A DNA stretch of 64,000 nt from Pagrus major (GCF_040436345.1 NC_133219.1:20301458-20365457), one strand, 5' to 3'; positions 24,974 to 63,840 are shown, counted from the first letter of the stretch. Notes: generated from the sequence alone by a model not told the origin. A program made the numbers and translations.

Positions 24974-27900
24974 CTACATGGGCATGGCTTGGTGGTTGTT
25001 TTGGTCTGTGGCAGAAGCCTGCTCCTGGTTTCCAGAGCCAGGAATCAGTCTGTGGTAAAGCTCCTGCACCGTGCCCAAAGTTTCATCCATGTCCTCCGGG
25101 TATCGTGTCTGCAGTTCTTCGTTGGCAGCATAGTGGGTGTCGGCAAACTCGGAGAAGTAGCGTCCCACCTCGGGGTGGCCGATCTCCAGGGGGGCTGAGT
25201 GGGGCTCCAGGTTCTCTGAGGAGCAACAATGGAAACGTGTGACATTCTGATCAGAGAGAATGTGCATGAACAGTTGAGGTGAGGAATGAAAGACGAGGTC
25301 AGTCAGACAACTCACATATTGAAATTGTTTGTTTATCAAGAATATGTCTCATCAGTTCCAGCATAGCAGATTGAGCAGCAGATGAGAGCACGGAGGCCGA
25401 TCAACATAAATTCCCCTCAGGGTTCGTATAGAACAGAAGCTGCAGGCGAATGTCGAGGTGGCGGAGAGAGCAGAGATGACACATACAACTCTAAAGTTGG
25501 AACGCTGTGCAAGACTTAAATAAAAACAGAGTGCAATCATTTGCAAACAAACTGCGTCTACCGAGCCCCTGAAGTAATATCCTTTATACAATCATGTGTT
25601 TGACAAAGTGGTGAACCTCGCCCCATCCTTTCTTGTGAACGACTGAGCCTTGCGAGGATACCCTATCATACCCAATCATGATCCGATCACCTGTCATCAG
25701 TTAACCTGTTTTTTTTTTTAGCAATCCACAACTTTCCCAGTCTTTTATTGCTCCTGTCCCAACTTGTTTGAAAAGTGTTGCAGGCATTAAAAAGTTAACA
25801 GTGGTAAAGCATATATTTAAAAAAAAAAAAAAAAAAATTAATATAGTTGATGAGTTAAACCATTAAATAAATTGTCTTTGTACCGTTTTCAATTGAGTAT
25901 GTCACAAAGGATAAGAAAATGATCACAATCTGCTTTACTTATGTTCGAACAGCGTCCCGACTTTTTAGAAATCAGGGTCGTTAAAACAATGGCAGCCCTG
26001 TAGCAGCATCAGCAGAGTGAAGCAGCAGAGTGAGCAGGTAGGCATCGGCCTTTAAGGGAGCAATGCTCTTAAGTGTGGAAAAATGTATAAGTGGACAAAA
26101 AGGGTGATGCAGCCCCACTGAAGTTTTCACCTTGAATCAGCTTGCATGCTTTGGCCGTTGGTCTTTTAAACTAATGGACTAATATATAAACACTTCCGGA
26201 TAAACATCTACAGTATAAACTCCACATGACACTGCATTACGAAGTTTAAGAGCAAGATACTGCAAAATCTTATAAAGATCATCTCTACTGGCACCTACCG
26301 ATGTGCAGGGATTTATTTTTCCAAAATGCAGTTAGAATAGTTTAATTGCCCATGTACGATTTTGTCTCTATGAAATGAAGAACTGAAAACTTCAAGCTTT
26401 TCTTCGTTTGTGGTAATGACTTCCACCGTTCTTATGAACGAACAGTTTCCTTTTTATCTGTTTTTAATAGTAGATAAGTTATATGCTCAATATGGTTATA
26501 TGCTCTTATCTCATTTCTTCCAAATGATCAGTAATACTATGTGCACAAAGTGTGCTTGCAACATTAGAGTGTTAGTTCTGAACATTTTTAGTCTGTCATT
26601 CTCGGAAATGCTTCTTGTTACACCTTCTTGCCACAGCGAATACACATAATTGGGAACTTTGTGGCTTCGACAAATCCAGATTTATTTTTCAGGCTGTTTA
26701 ACTTGATTTATTAGCAGTTTCCGCCTGGAAGGTGCAATGATACGTTCCTTCCCAAGATCATTTATCAGACTTGCACATATTTGTGATGATTTATTTTTCA
26801 TCACACAACCTGCAAAGATTCGTTCACCATGATTCATCACCCTCATCGTCATGTGGTGTATATGATCCGTACCCTGTGCTGCGTAGCGACAGGTTCCGTC
26901 CTGTACGAGGACGTTGTAGAAAGGCTGGTTGGCCCCGTTGGACAGCTGGTGGACCCTCATGGTGGTGATCCACTCCTGACTCATGGTGCACTTTGGGTCC
27001 CAGCCGTAGATCACACAGTTATAACCCGACCTGGTGGGGGAGGTCAAAAAGGACAGATACACTTAAGTGTTAGTAAGAGATGTGTTAACAGACAAGAGGA
27101 TTGCTGTGCCACACTTTTCTCACCTTTTGTGTTTCATGATGAGGCCGACTGAATACTGGACCTCCAGGTGTTCTGCAGCGCTACGCTTCTTCACCTCAGG
27201 CGTAACAGGATGTTTCTTGTGCTGGATGTGCTCCAGCGTGTGCTGCACCAGGTAACCCACTGCCCCATGCTGGGAGGGGTCCAACGCCTGAATGTGCTGC
27301 AGGATGTCTAGCACCTGGGACAGAGCACAAATGTCAGTGGACAATGTGGTGAGGTGAAATACTATAGGCTGAATATTAATTTATACTCTTTACAATTATA
27401 TTCGAGCATTAGGTTTAGGTTTCCTGACCTTTTCTGGCCAGATGCCCAGGTGGAAGTAGAGGCGAGCCTGCAGCAGCAGGTACTGCACATTATCTGGGTT
27501 GATAGTGAGGTAGAGATCCAGAGAGTCTCTCAGCAGCTGGTAGGATTTCTCATTACCCTCCCTGAAAGACACCACAGTGCAGTGTAATGTAACTCGGCCA
27601 GAACATGACATTACATTTATTAATTTAGTTCTAGCAACAATTGAATGGTATCAAACAATTTAACCCCTTTTAAGACAACAGTCAGGTGTTATGCTTCTCT
27701 TACCCTCTTTTGCCGATGTTCAGCAGGTTTCCCACCATCCTGAGTAGCACCTCAGTGGTGCTGATGGCACTGTAGTAATCTGCCGTCACCTGGTGGCCAA
27801 TGAGGTACTCACACTCCTTGGCGGTCAGCTGCTTGCCTTTGCCAAACGCATCGATGTAGACAAAGTCATAGATGTCCTCACTCCTGCAGAAACGCATTTA

Positions 27901-30900
27901 AATACTTTGAAAATGTAAAAGTTTTTAACAAAGATCCATCATAAATCATGTCTTCATAATCAAAGGTAGCTTTTTGTTATGACCTAGCTGACTAACATCA
28001 AAAACGGAATGAATCAAGGATGTATAGTAGGATTTTGACTAGGGATGGAACAACCAAAGATTTTAAATCGCAAATCACAGGATAAGTTCATCGTGGTGTA
28101 TTTTCATTTTCGGGATAATCGCAAATATACTCAAGAGTCTAGCTTGCTGACGTGCAGTCCTACATTATACTGATGTACAGTATTTGGAGTTGGGGACAAG
28201 TAGGATCTCGCATCTTTCAAGTAATTCCAAACAGATGGATTGCAAACTAAAGAACAACAGGGAGATGAGGTGTCCGCCTGCAGGACCTTCCAGAGGAAGG
28301 TGTCTGGTGAACTAGCACCTCCACTTTGCAGTCCCTTCTCCGAACAGAGCTGTTTCTTTCTCATTTAAAAGTATTAAATAAAGAAGATGTGTCCTGTCTG
28401 TGATGCAGTAAAGATATTTGTATGTTCACAACATGTAATGTAAAAGTGACTTATATGACTTGTATTATGTGTGACGGCTGAATAAAACTACTTAATACTT
28501 CTACTTGCAAATATTAATGCCTCTGGAATACCTCCAATTCAAGTTTATAGTGTTTAGGGCATCCAAAATCTACTAAAAACAAGATGGATTGTGCTTTAAA
28601 AATTCTGGTTTCTTATCTTACTCAGATAACATGACAAGAATAAGAACTGTTATTCAAGCTCAACTCTCTTTGTGGAATCATTACAGTAAGTGTGTCAATG
28701 AAAGCTCTAGTGTTAGACAATATTAAGAGGAGCTATTCATTTCAAACCGCACCCTCTTGGTTTTTGGCACCAGCGCAGCAAGAAGTGATTGGGAAAGTTG
28801 ACAGGCTCCAGCTGAACACCCAGCTTCCGGGCTAATGTCATGTAGAGGACAGAGAGGCTTATGGGAATACCTGTATGGCGTAGTAGCACCTACATGAAAA
28901 ACAAGAAGGGCAAGTCAGTTCTGAAATTAAAATTATTAAGAAATGATTGAAAAGCTTGTGACATAAAATACACATCATTTCACAGAAGATCTACCTGGTG
29001 GATGTAAGAGTTGAGAGGGTTGTAGTAGTCGAACTCGTTGCCTTTGTATTGAAGCTGCTCATACAAGACTGAGTTTAGGGCACACACCACTTGCCTCTGG
29101 AGCTCAAAGTCCTCAACCACAAGACAGTCACCTACATCATACAAAAGAAAAGAACCTTCATAAGAACTTTGGCAGAAATGGGAAAATATGGATGTTGTGC
29201 AGTTGACACATTTGCCCAAATATACTGGTATTGATTTTTGTTCAAACTGTGCTGGGAATGAAAGCCCATGCCTTCAGGCTTTAAGTGTCTAGGGCTGATG
29301 GATTTTGGGGGGGAAAAAAACAAAACAAGTGGGCGCAAGGATAAGAGGAATAATAACAAAAATTCCCTAAAGGTAACTTTTCTTTTGGAGTTTGGCTGGT
29401 TCTGAAAGCTCACCTTGAGCGACACGCAGGCTGGGGTGAGAGGAGTTCTTGATCCTCAGCATCTTCTTCACTTTCTCTGCAATCTCATCCAGCTGGGCTG
29501 ATATGCTGCTCAGTGTTACATCAGCCAGTGGGTTACAATACTGGTCCACAAGTACAGCACCTAGAGACCAAGAGAGAGAATGCATGATGAAAGGCTGAAT
29601 TTAAAAAATAAAAAAAAACACAGAAGAAACAAAAATTAAACAGCGAATTGCTGTCGTGCAAAGTGGTAACACTGCTTCTATTACAACAAACACTTTAACC
29701 ACAAAAACTAATCAACATAAAGATACTGTATTTACTCTTTGCATATAGCTGTCTAGGCTAAACAGGACACAGGGCAACTTGAGTTGTTTGACATGAAGTC
29801 TGTATTCATGATGGGGATCGACCAATATGGTTTTTCAGGGCCAATACTGATGAGACTATTAATAATCAAGGTGACCAATAAGAGATATACATTTGCAGAA
29901 TGATGAAATTTTTGTGAAATAGAAAACCCATTGCTTTCAATAAACAGAAAATACCGGTGAATCCCTAATTCATGCCTCACCCTCTAAAGAAGACTGCTGA
30001 TCTGCAGGCTGCTCCAGGAAGGTCTTCAAACTCTTCAAGATGTTCTGTTGTCTCAGGAAGTAAAGGATTTTCTTTGCATAGTACTTTAAGGTCAAGCTTT
30101 TCCTAATGACGAGAGCAGAACAGAAGAGAGAGAAGTTAATGGTCCAACAGTGCAGCACAACTAAAGCTTTTACAATTACAGAAGCCTCAGAGAGGATTAA
30201 CGAGATTAACAAACACCCAAACCCATTAATGACTGTCCTGTGTGGCAAGCATCGAGGTTTGGCTGTGGGCACAGTGTTGCACTCACCTCTTGTCAGAGTT
30301 GAGTATGAAGAGGAGCTCATCTTCACAGAAGTGCTCTGGCATCCCGAGTGACTCGATCTCTGCAAAGCTGTCTCCCAGCACCTGGCCAACGCAAGGCTGA
30401 GTTACAGATCTCTTGGTTAGTACGGCGCATGGAAAGCGATCATTGTCTTGCACAAACATATATCCATGCACGAAAAAGGCCAGCCATATTCTGGATTACA
30501 AATGATTACTTACGACTTCTGTGAAGAATCTCTTTGAGATCGATTCCACCGTCCTTCGTATTTGTATTCCAACTCTGTGGCGCGTTCTGTATTCTCTGAG
30601 CCAGTCACAGCACTCGTTCTGACGGTAAAACCTCTGCAGTCTTGGCCATCTGTTGATGAAGGCAGCAACAAATTTGATTTCAGCCACACTTTTGGACATG
30701 CACAGAATTAGTTTAGCAGCTGACTGTCTGAAGCAGCATGTGACACGTCACTGAAACAATTTGCCATCCTGCTGCAGACATGGTTTTGTCTTTGCACACA
30801 CACAAAAGCAATCAGGAGAGTATCAGCCAAGTCAGTCAGGAGGAGGGCTCAGACTTTGGCAAGAGCTGCACTCTCCTGTACTTCACAGCCGACATGCAAC

Positions 30901-31399
30901 ATTCAAGGTCACGCCAATTCATTTTTAGGCTGTTCGGGGCTAAAATGGAGTATAAGTTGCAGCTAGTGAAATGTTGCATCAGCAGATTGTCAGCGGCTGA
31001 CAGCTGCCTGTGAGTCCGCAATAAACGAAACCACCTTCGAGAAGAGAATGAGCGATTTAAGGCTCCGAACAAGACAAATAAAGCATGGGCAGGGAGACCA
31101 GTTGTGGCAGACAGTGGGGCAAAACCACCAGAAGCCAGAACTCCGAAGAAATGACACACAAAAAAATCATAGCACCTGAGTTTGTACTGGTGTCCCCAGA
31201 CCTTCCCCCTTCCATGGCAAACGTCGTGCAGCCGCTTGCAGCAGCAGGAGACGTTACAAATGTCGACATGTTTGAGGACAGGGAAGCACAGGATGTGTTC
31301 GAGCAACTCGGTCGGCAGGTCGGTCAGTCTTTTAGTGTGGGGCTCGGAAATAATCCCATTTAGACTAGGTTGCCCCTCTCCGGCTACAGACGTCGCCAT
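24974..31399 (-). CDS. fbxo21: FBXO21, F-box protein with SirB1-like and YccV-like domains, 12 coding exons
   Basis: Substrate receptor of an SCF (SKP1-CUL1) ubiquitin ligase; mammalian targets reported include EID1. Minus-strand exons in gene order: 31399-31176, 30649-30514, 30381-30287, 30102-29981, 29560-29414, 29131-28995, 28889-28753, 27883-27704, 27561-27429, 27314-27124, 27030-26873, 25215-24974. They total 1902 nt (633 aa; human about 628) with all phases closing and GT-AG borders. The F-box is at about residues 25-68 (LPTELLEHILCFPVL...VSCCCKRL). The SirB1/transglutaminase-like middle includes YAKKILYFLRQQ, DQYCNPL, YYNPLNSYIHQ, RHTGIPISLSVLYM and YIDAFGKGKQL. A helical-repeat-like part follows (DPSQHGAVGYLVQHTLEHI). 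The YccV/HspQ-like domain spans about 485-590 (VGLIMKHKR, NCVIYGWDPKC, QPFYNVLVQDG, HPEVGRYFSEF). The start ATG has A at -3 and G at +4. It is head-to-head with nf2 and in tandem with tesc. Confidence 0.95.
25485..25982. mobile_element. TIR DNA element (about 500 bp) in the last fbxo21 intron
   Basis: The left end (AACTCTAAAGTTGGAACGCTG, first 20 bases at about 25487-25506) and the right end at 25949-25982 (CAGCGTCCCGACTTTTTAGA) are inverted relatives. Both resemble the terminal inverted repeats of the shorter element at 48172-48352. The inside is AT-rich with an A19 run (25819-25837) and no transposase reading frame, so it is non-autonomous. Confidence 0.6.
29810..29960. repeat. Dispersed repeat fragment (GGGATCGACCAATATGG type)
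   Basis: GGGGATCGACCAATATGG, TTTTTCAGGGCCAATACTGA and the AT-rich sequence after them resemble a very common teleost dispersed repeat (recalled consensus). It lies in the fbxo21 intron between exons 30102-29981 and 29560-29414. Confidence 0.4.
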
Positions 31400-31510
31400 C
31401 TTTACTGTTTACCCCGATTACCTCATTGCCTAGACCCCGCCCCTTTATGGCGCAGGGGGCAGAGCTATGGGCGGGGCATATGAGGTGCAGTGCATTGTGA
31501 TTGGTTGTTA
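31400..31510 (-). promoter_or_regulatory. fbxo21: fbxo21 promoter-proximal region: paired GC boxes and an inverted CCAAT box
   Basis: Immediately upstream of the fbxo21 ATG are an Sp1-type GC box at 31435-31443 (CCCCGCCCC), an opposite-facing GC box at 31469-31477 (GGGCGGGGC) and GATTGGTT (an inverted CCAAT box) at 31499-31506. This is a classic TATA-less housekeeping arrangement, all within about 110 bp of the start codon. Confidence 0.6.
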
Positions 31511-32004
31511 GGTCAAGCGGAAGAGAGAAGCTATGCTACGTTCAGGCAACTCAAATACTGCAGGTTTTGTTTTATTTAGGGTTTCTAATGACACAATACA
31601 AGGAATTTACAAAGAGCAATGTACAGTTAAGTCTTTAGAAGTTAAATGGTACGTAGGAAAAGTCATAATATGTCCTCGTCAACAACTAGATTTTTCTTCT
31701 ATGATTTTTTTTTGCAACTAAATAATATTTCCATCACTTATAATCTGCCAGTTACACTCTCAGGCTTTGGTCTCTAAGATGTCAGAAAATGGTGAAAAAT
31801 ACCTATTGCAATTAAGTTGTTTTCTCCAGGTTAATCTCATTGTGATCTTATAAGACAAATAAAAGCAGCAAACGCATGATTAAGAAGCTGGTATTTAGGA
31901 ATGCTTGGCGTTTTTGCTTGAAAAATGAACTAAGTTTCTGTCAATTGACATTTGATTTGTACTGACTTAACCTTTTTATTTAGTTTACACTAAAAAAGAG
32001 TGCT

Positions 32005-32035
<31 letters not shown>

Positions 32036-32862
32036 ACATATATGTATATATATCTATATGATATTGAAATTCAATAAAATATTTTAATGAGTAGCTTTTA
32101 CCTAGATACAGTATATGAATTTCAGACAAAATTAATGTTGCCTGCCCCAAAAAAGAGGCTCCTCTCTGTCAGTACTTTACTGTCTTCAATGTCCGGTACA
32201 ATGATACTCCAACATTCTGTATGGCACATGAATGCAGCATCGTTTTTTCAGCTAACTAATGTGGTTAGCAGCAGTTGCTAGCGCTTCTTTTCCAGAGTAG
32301 TTTACATGCAACGACCTGAGTGCTCTAAACTCTCCAGAGGGGATATATTGGCTTAATACTTTCTCGGACGCAGAGATGTAAACATTCGCGGATTTCACGG
32401 TACAGAGACGTATAATTTTAGCGCAAGATAAGGACATATATGTAATGTTAGTTAGCTAACTTAGTTTCTATTTACGTTAACCTAGCTAACGTTAGCAGCA
32501 AGGAGTGTTACATTGTAGTTATCAGCTAGTTAATGCTTATAAACCTTTTATGTGCTGGCCAGGGTGAAATTACAGAAATACCAGAAAACACGTAACTTGT
32601 TCGGGACATTAATAAACAAAGACAATGTCAGTGAAAACCCTGTGTAAACTTTGTTGAAACTTGCTTTGAACGCAACTTTCCTGGTCGAGCTATAGTGAAG
32701 CTGGACAGTAACATGCACATCTGTGATAACTAAGTCTTGCCATATGACTTATCTGCTGTCTACGCCATAGAGAGTAAAAGACACAATGCCTTGACAGGGA
32801 ACTTAATTTGTAGCGATTCACGACTTTGAATAATCGAGTATTTAGTTTATGAGCTATTCGCC
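31511..32862. other. fbxo21-nf2 head-to-head intergenic region and nf2 5' flank/5' UTR
   Basis: No coding evidence. Contents are AT-rich DNA, a TC microsatellite with an adjoining TA-rich run (about 32004-32060), and a block of GCTAAC/GTTAGC words at about 32440-32500. No TATA box or CpG cluster marks the nf2 start. The nf2 leader must lie in the right part of this region, but its cap site or any upstream non-coding exon cannot be placed. Confidence 0.5.
32004..32035. repeat. (TC)n microsatellite
   Basis: A CT/TC run with one interruption (TCTTTCTC), followed by ATATATGTATATATATCTAT. Confidence 0.85.
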
Positions 32863-59469
<26,607 letters not shown>

Positions 59470-59918
59470 ACATCGTACCTGGAAAGGTGGGGATGCACAA
59501 CTGCCAAGAACCTCATGATTCTACATTCCTGGTCAGTTCAAATGATTGGCCACACTACAAAGCCTTATGATTCACTTCCTGGGAAACCACCATGAAACAC
59601 TACAGACGGAAAAACGACCACTGCCTTGATCTGCACCGACTCCAGCGGCCTAGTGTGTACGCACAAACAACAAGGATGCATGCATAACATTCCTGCACTA
59701 AATCTGGGATTCATGAAAAATGTGTATGTGTTTACATTAAGAGTGTGTCGAATACAGCACATTCTCCTTGAATGTTTCGACGTGAACTTGGGTGTGGGTT
59801 AAGAAGAAGAAAGGATGGGCTTTGACTGCTCCCGTTCCACTCTGTTTGTATTTGTGGAGTTAAGAATGGTTATGATATCATGTTCAAATAGGGCGACCTA
59901 CACAATTGGATTGCCTAT

Positions 59919-59924
59919 AATAAA
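59919..59924 (+). terminator. nf2: Candidate proximal poly(A) signal of nf2
   Basis: AATAAA, 450 bases after the nf2 stop codon; a second overlapping-type AATAAA follows at about 59929-59934. Confidence 0.45.
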
Positions 59925-60730
59925 TAGAAATAAACCACTAAGGGATAAAGTTGAACAGGAGAATGAGTTGATTACATGGCTGATATGCCGCCCTTATCCT
60001 GACCCAAATACCTGATATTTAGTAGTTAGACGACAAAATACTGTGTTGTCCTAGAATGCCTTCTACTTTAACACTGAACAGTTGAATTTCTCCACATCAG
60101 TTAATGACTTCATGCTGCCTTAGTTTTCTTGTTTCACTTAAACGGTTACATGAAAAAAATGAATATTCAAGCAGCAAAAACAGGGCATTTCTTTGCTATA
60201 CTACATTTAAACAGCCATTTATCGCTAATAGTGTGAGTTGATGGGCTGTGGTGCATATTAAGTTCAACAGTTAATTTGTATTGGTTGTGTTTTTTTTTGT
60301 TTTTTTTTATCTCCATGTTTGTGCATTTTTTTGCAACTTTATATGGTGAATGAAGTTTAAGTGTTAAACATGGGGCCTTAGTATGTGTGTTTACATCTGG
60401 TATACACTAGAAGTCATGTTACAGACTGTATCTCTGGCTGCCTCAGGCTGTTGAACCCTTGATTAAGGTGTGCTTATGCAAGACACCAAGTGCACTACGC
60501 TCTGCTCTCAAAAGTGGAGAGATGACCATTTGTACAAGGTGCTGCCTAGAATTCGAACTGGATGAAGGAAATGTGATGTTCAGATGTGAGCTTGTGTCAC
60601 ATCCATCATCTATCTCATTTTTTTCTTTTTTTTTTTGTGAAGACAACCACTTTTTTCGAAACATGAATTTGCATCTATTTTGAATTAATGTGTCTTTTTG
60701 AATTAATGTGCTTTTTCCCTCTGAAAGCAA

Positions 60731-60736
60731 TTTATT
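60731..60736 (-). terminator. Candidate poly(A) signal of the unidentified minus-strand gene
   Basis: AATAAA on the minus strand, about 650 bases past the stop codon at 61390-61392. Confidence 0.3.
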
Positions 60737-60904
60737 TTTCGGGAATTATAATGTGAAGAAAATATAGTCGTTTTTCTTCCTTGTCTGCATTTAACACGGA
60801 TAGTAAGCAGTATTTAAAATGAAACTTTGGGTGAAGTTACAGTACCTATATTACCAGATATAGATTTTCTCAGAAACGTTGCAACATATGTTATTTTCAT
60901 GTAA

Positions 60905-60910
60905 AATAAA
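60905..60910 (+). terminator. nf2: Candidate distal poly(A) signal of nf2
   Basis: AATAAA followed within about 30 bases by a long T-rich stretch, a typical downstream element. It would give a 1.4-kb 3' UTR. Confidence 0.45.
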
Positions 60911-61389
60911 TGAATATCAAGTCTTATTTTTTCTGATTTTTTTTTTCCCATCCAGAAATAACATCGTGTTAGTTATTTTGGCAGACTTTGATGAATGTCA
61001 GCTTTGATATTGCCACTGCCAAGAGCCTCTTCCACCCGACCCAAACAGACATCCAATTACACCTTTGAAAAAAATCAAGTGTTACATAAGCACCCTCCAT
61101 CTTGTGTCAGATCACATACCCTGTTTGCTTGAGTGACAAGGTCTTTGTGTGTGTGTGCTTATGGATGCGTGGGCGAGCGCGGTGTGTTGCCTTCCCCGTG
61201 CACTCATTTTCTTTGTGCCTGGTGTGTGTTGTGTATCACCACATTAACCCATTAATGTGAATCCCTTCCGGCGATGTTGGGGCCCTGAGACTGACAGCTC
61301 TCTGACAGAGTGAGTGGCGCTGAGGTCAGGGGGCTTCTTCACTGCTCTGTCACCTCTGGGTTGTGTTAGAGAATGGCCACCATGGCTTG

Positions 61390-61538
61390 TCAGTGTTGTG
61401 ACAGAGAGGCGTCAGCAGGAGCCAACTCTCCCTGGGGGCCCTGAGCTCTGAGGAACAGGGGTGGAGGGTCTGCGGGGGCATCAGGGAAGCCAACAGACAG
61501 ATTCTCAGTCATTGCTGCCTCTGCCTCGACACTGTCCT
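61390..61538 (-). CDS. Terminal coding exon of an unidentified gene (rest lies to the right)
   Basis: On the minus strand a textbook acceptor (pyrimidine tract CTTTCCTCTCCCCCTGTTTC, then AG at 61539-61540) opens a 149-nt exon. It reads to a stop at 61390-61392 and encodes about 49 residues, starting two bases into a codon. The peptide is acidic and then proline-rich: EDSVEAEAAMTENLSVG, then PDAPADPPPLFLRAQG, ending PADASLSQH. Composition is much more GC-rich than the surroundings (many codons ending in C or G), as in real exons here. It looks like a disordered C-terminal tail, which carries little family signal, and I do not recognise it. No preceding exon could be confirmed in the remaining 2.4 kb. 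Confidence 0.55.
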
Positions 61539-63300
61539 CTGAAACAGGGGAGAGGAAAGGCGATGAGATGGGAAGAATCGCATCTTTTGTCATTTATCCG
61601 GTCTCAAGGGATCGCGGATGACGTCACGCCTGCACACGCTCGTCTTGCAGCAAATTGGAAAAGGTTCAGTTTACTGCAGAGTGAAGGGAGTTGACGGGGA
61701 CTGCACAGCACCTGCCAGGGGCTTGAATACAGAACAAGCACACAAACCCTTGTGTCATAATCCAGGGCCTCCATTCAGACAGCCAATTCATGCATCAAAA
61801 GAAATTGGCGTCAAAAGAATGATGCAGTAACAAATGGTTTATTGGCTTAGTACAGTAGCCAATGAGATCTCCTAACTACATTTTTACTTTTGACTTTGCA
61901 GAGGTATGGAGATGGTACCTTAAAACTCAAAGGGATTGAAATTAAAAGCACTATGACTTCGTAGCCACCTCATAATAAATGATAACTGTTTCTTTGAATT
62001 ATGAATTCAATTGTTATTGAAAATATTTCACTTTTCCGTCAGGACATGCATTTATCATTATTTTATCTACCCAGCAGCTTTTCAATTGACTTGCCAGAAA
62101 AAAACACATAATACCGTATGTTATAAATAATCTGACACCAGCAAAAAATGAATGAAATCAAAACAATTGTTTTTAAAATCAACTGTTCACCTTAGCATTA
62201 ACATTAGCGTATATATTTAACATTAAAAGACAACAGTTGAAACCTACAGTATATCGATAAACAAACAACTCCAGCATTGTCTCATTGCAAACACAAGGCC
62301 AGAGATCACCAACACATACTGCATTGATTTTGAGGCAGCAGCGGTGCACAGTGTAGGGCCTTTATGGGAGGCTTAGGGGTGTTTATAGTTGTCATTGCAA
62401 AATGTGTCCATATGAGTGGCCCATCTGGGGCCCCTTTTCCCAAATTTCTTTGCGGGGTTTGTTCTATAACTGTTAAAGCACTTTAAGAGGGCATGATTGC
62501 CACTGATTATGACTGACACAGACAAATGTTACAGTCACATAAACACATTTTTTTGACTTCCAAAGATTAACTAATTATTACCCCAGTATCATTATTCTCT
62601 ATAACAATAAAGGCTTATTGAAGCTACGCTGGCTTCATAAAACCTGCACAGCAGTGAAATGATACAAACAGTAGTCACAGCCAGTGCTACACTCATTGCC
62701 AGGTATGCTACAAACAATGCTAAGGCCTGTGCTTCATGAACAATCATTGGTTCCAATCGTTGCCATTACCAATGTTAAGCTCTGTTCACAGGTGCCCAAT
62801 AAATGTCACTAGTAAAATGTAATGTAAGGTCAAAAGTAACTTCGCCAGCCTCCACTTATCGCACCCTAACTTTCCAACCCCAGCACCCCATCTCTAACAC
62901 CACCTTGTACTTCGTTTCACACGCCTCATCTGCTGTGTCCTGCCACGACTCTGTTAGCTCCACCGACTAAACCATCCATTGTGTGTGTTATCTGCACCGG
63001 CTATGATGGAGCTTGCTATTTCCTGTGGGCTTATCGACTGCTCCTCAAATCTACTCCCATGTGCTAATCTCTTCCCACCATACCTGTTCTAAAATATGCC
63101 AGTGCAGAAATCCTTTAGCCCTTTTCTTTTTAAGACTCCGGTCAAATGCACCAATATATTCACTTCTGTTGACAACTGAATTGCTCTCCATCAGCTCATG
63201 ATTTCTGTTGCTTGATAAATTATGTTACCTGGCGTATGATGCTTGGACAAACTGTAGAACTAAACAAAAAGGAAAGAAAGAGACCTCACCTATATATACA
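61539..63300. other. Intron-like or intergenic DNA, no gene recognised
   Basis: Probably intron of the minus-strand gene ending at 61390. A perfect CRE octamer (TGACGTCA) is at 61619-61626. The remainder is AT-rich and featureless, with only short chance ORFs. Confidence 0.4.
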
Positions 63301-63308
63301 CTGACATT

Positions 63309-63840
63309 TCAGTGGAGTGACGTCATGGGGACTGTTTCGCCTGAGGAACTACTGTAACCCACGTTGCTGCTTCCTCCTGCCGACGTATTTCCTCCATAAC
63401 CAGCCTGCTTTTCCCTGAAGGGGTTTTGCTCCATGAAGGCTGCCCTTTGTGTGACCCTGTTCTTTCCCTGTGTCTTGTTGCACCCGCCCCACAAAATCCC
63501 TATATCTGAGTGCTAAGTCCACCTGTTGAGCTTCTTTAGATACTTTGAGCCTTATCTGTAACCTCGCCTGCGTGGATTTGAATACTTCCTCTAGGATAGA
63601 AATGTAGATAGTGTCCAGAATCCGCTGCAACGTCTCTTTGATGTTCAATCTTTGACATAAGAGCCACTCATAAATCAAAGTGTGAGCATCAGCAACTTCA
63701 AATGTTACCTCATAATCCTGACCTTTCTGCGCACCCAATCTCTCAACAGTTCCCTCTTAGAATGAGTGTCCTCATCAGAAAAATTATGTTTCTTTGTTAA
63801 ACTTTTAAAATGATCTGTGTTCACATTTTCTTAAAAAGAA
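63309..63840 (-). pseudogene. Frame-broken coding-like stretch of unknown origin
   Basis: Three minus-strand frames follow each other with protein-like content. First, about 63820-63710, comes a charged piece (SDEDTHSKRELLRDWVRRK). Then a 129-codon ORF at 63738-63349 has a strongly helical, amphipathic middle (TLIYEWLLCQRLNIKETLQR, ILDTIYISILEEVFKS, ARLQIRLKVSKEAQQ). Finally another frame at 63494-63309 (AAFMEQNPFREKQAGYGG, ending GETVPMTSLH). Two frameshifts would be needed to join them. Most likely this is a decayed retroelement or retrogene, possibly gag-like, but I recognise no diagnostic motif (no zinc knuckle, protease or RT). A spurious ORF cannot be excluded. Confidence 0.3.

Larger units (their letters stand above)
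59470..61389. other. nf2 3' UTR and convergent intergenic region
   Basis: No protein-coding evidence. It holds candidate nf2 poly(A) signals on + (59919-59924 and 60905-60910) and one candidate on - (60731-60736) for the gene whose terminal exon is at 61390-61538. Taken at face value, the longest nf2 3' UTR would overlap the end of that gene. Confidence 0.5.

Noticed and set aside
24898-25242. Plus-strand ORFs of 92-114 codons
   Set aside because: They are antisense shadows of the GC-rich last fbxo21 exon (25215-24974).
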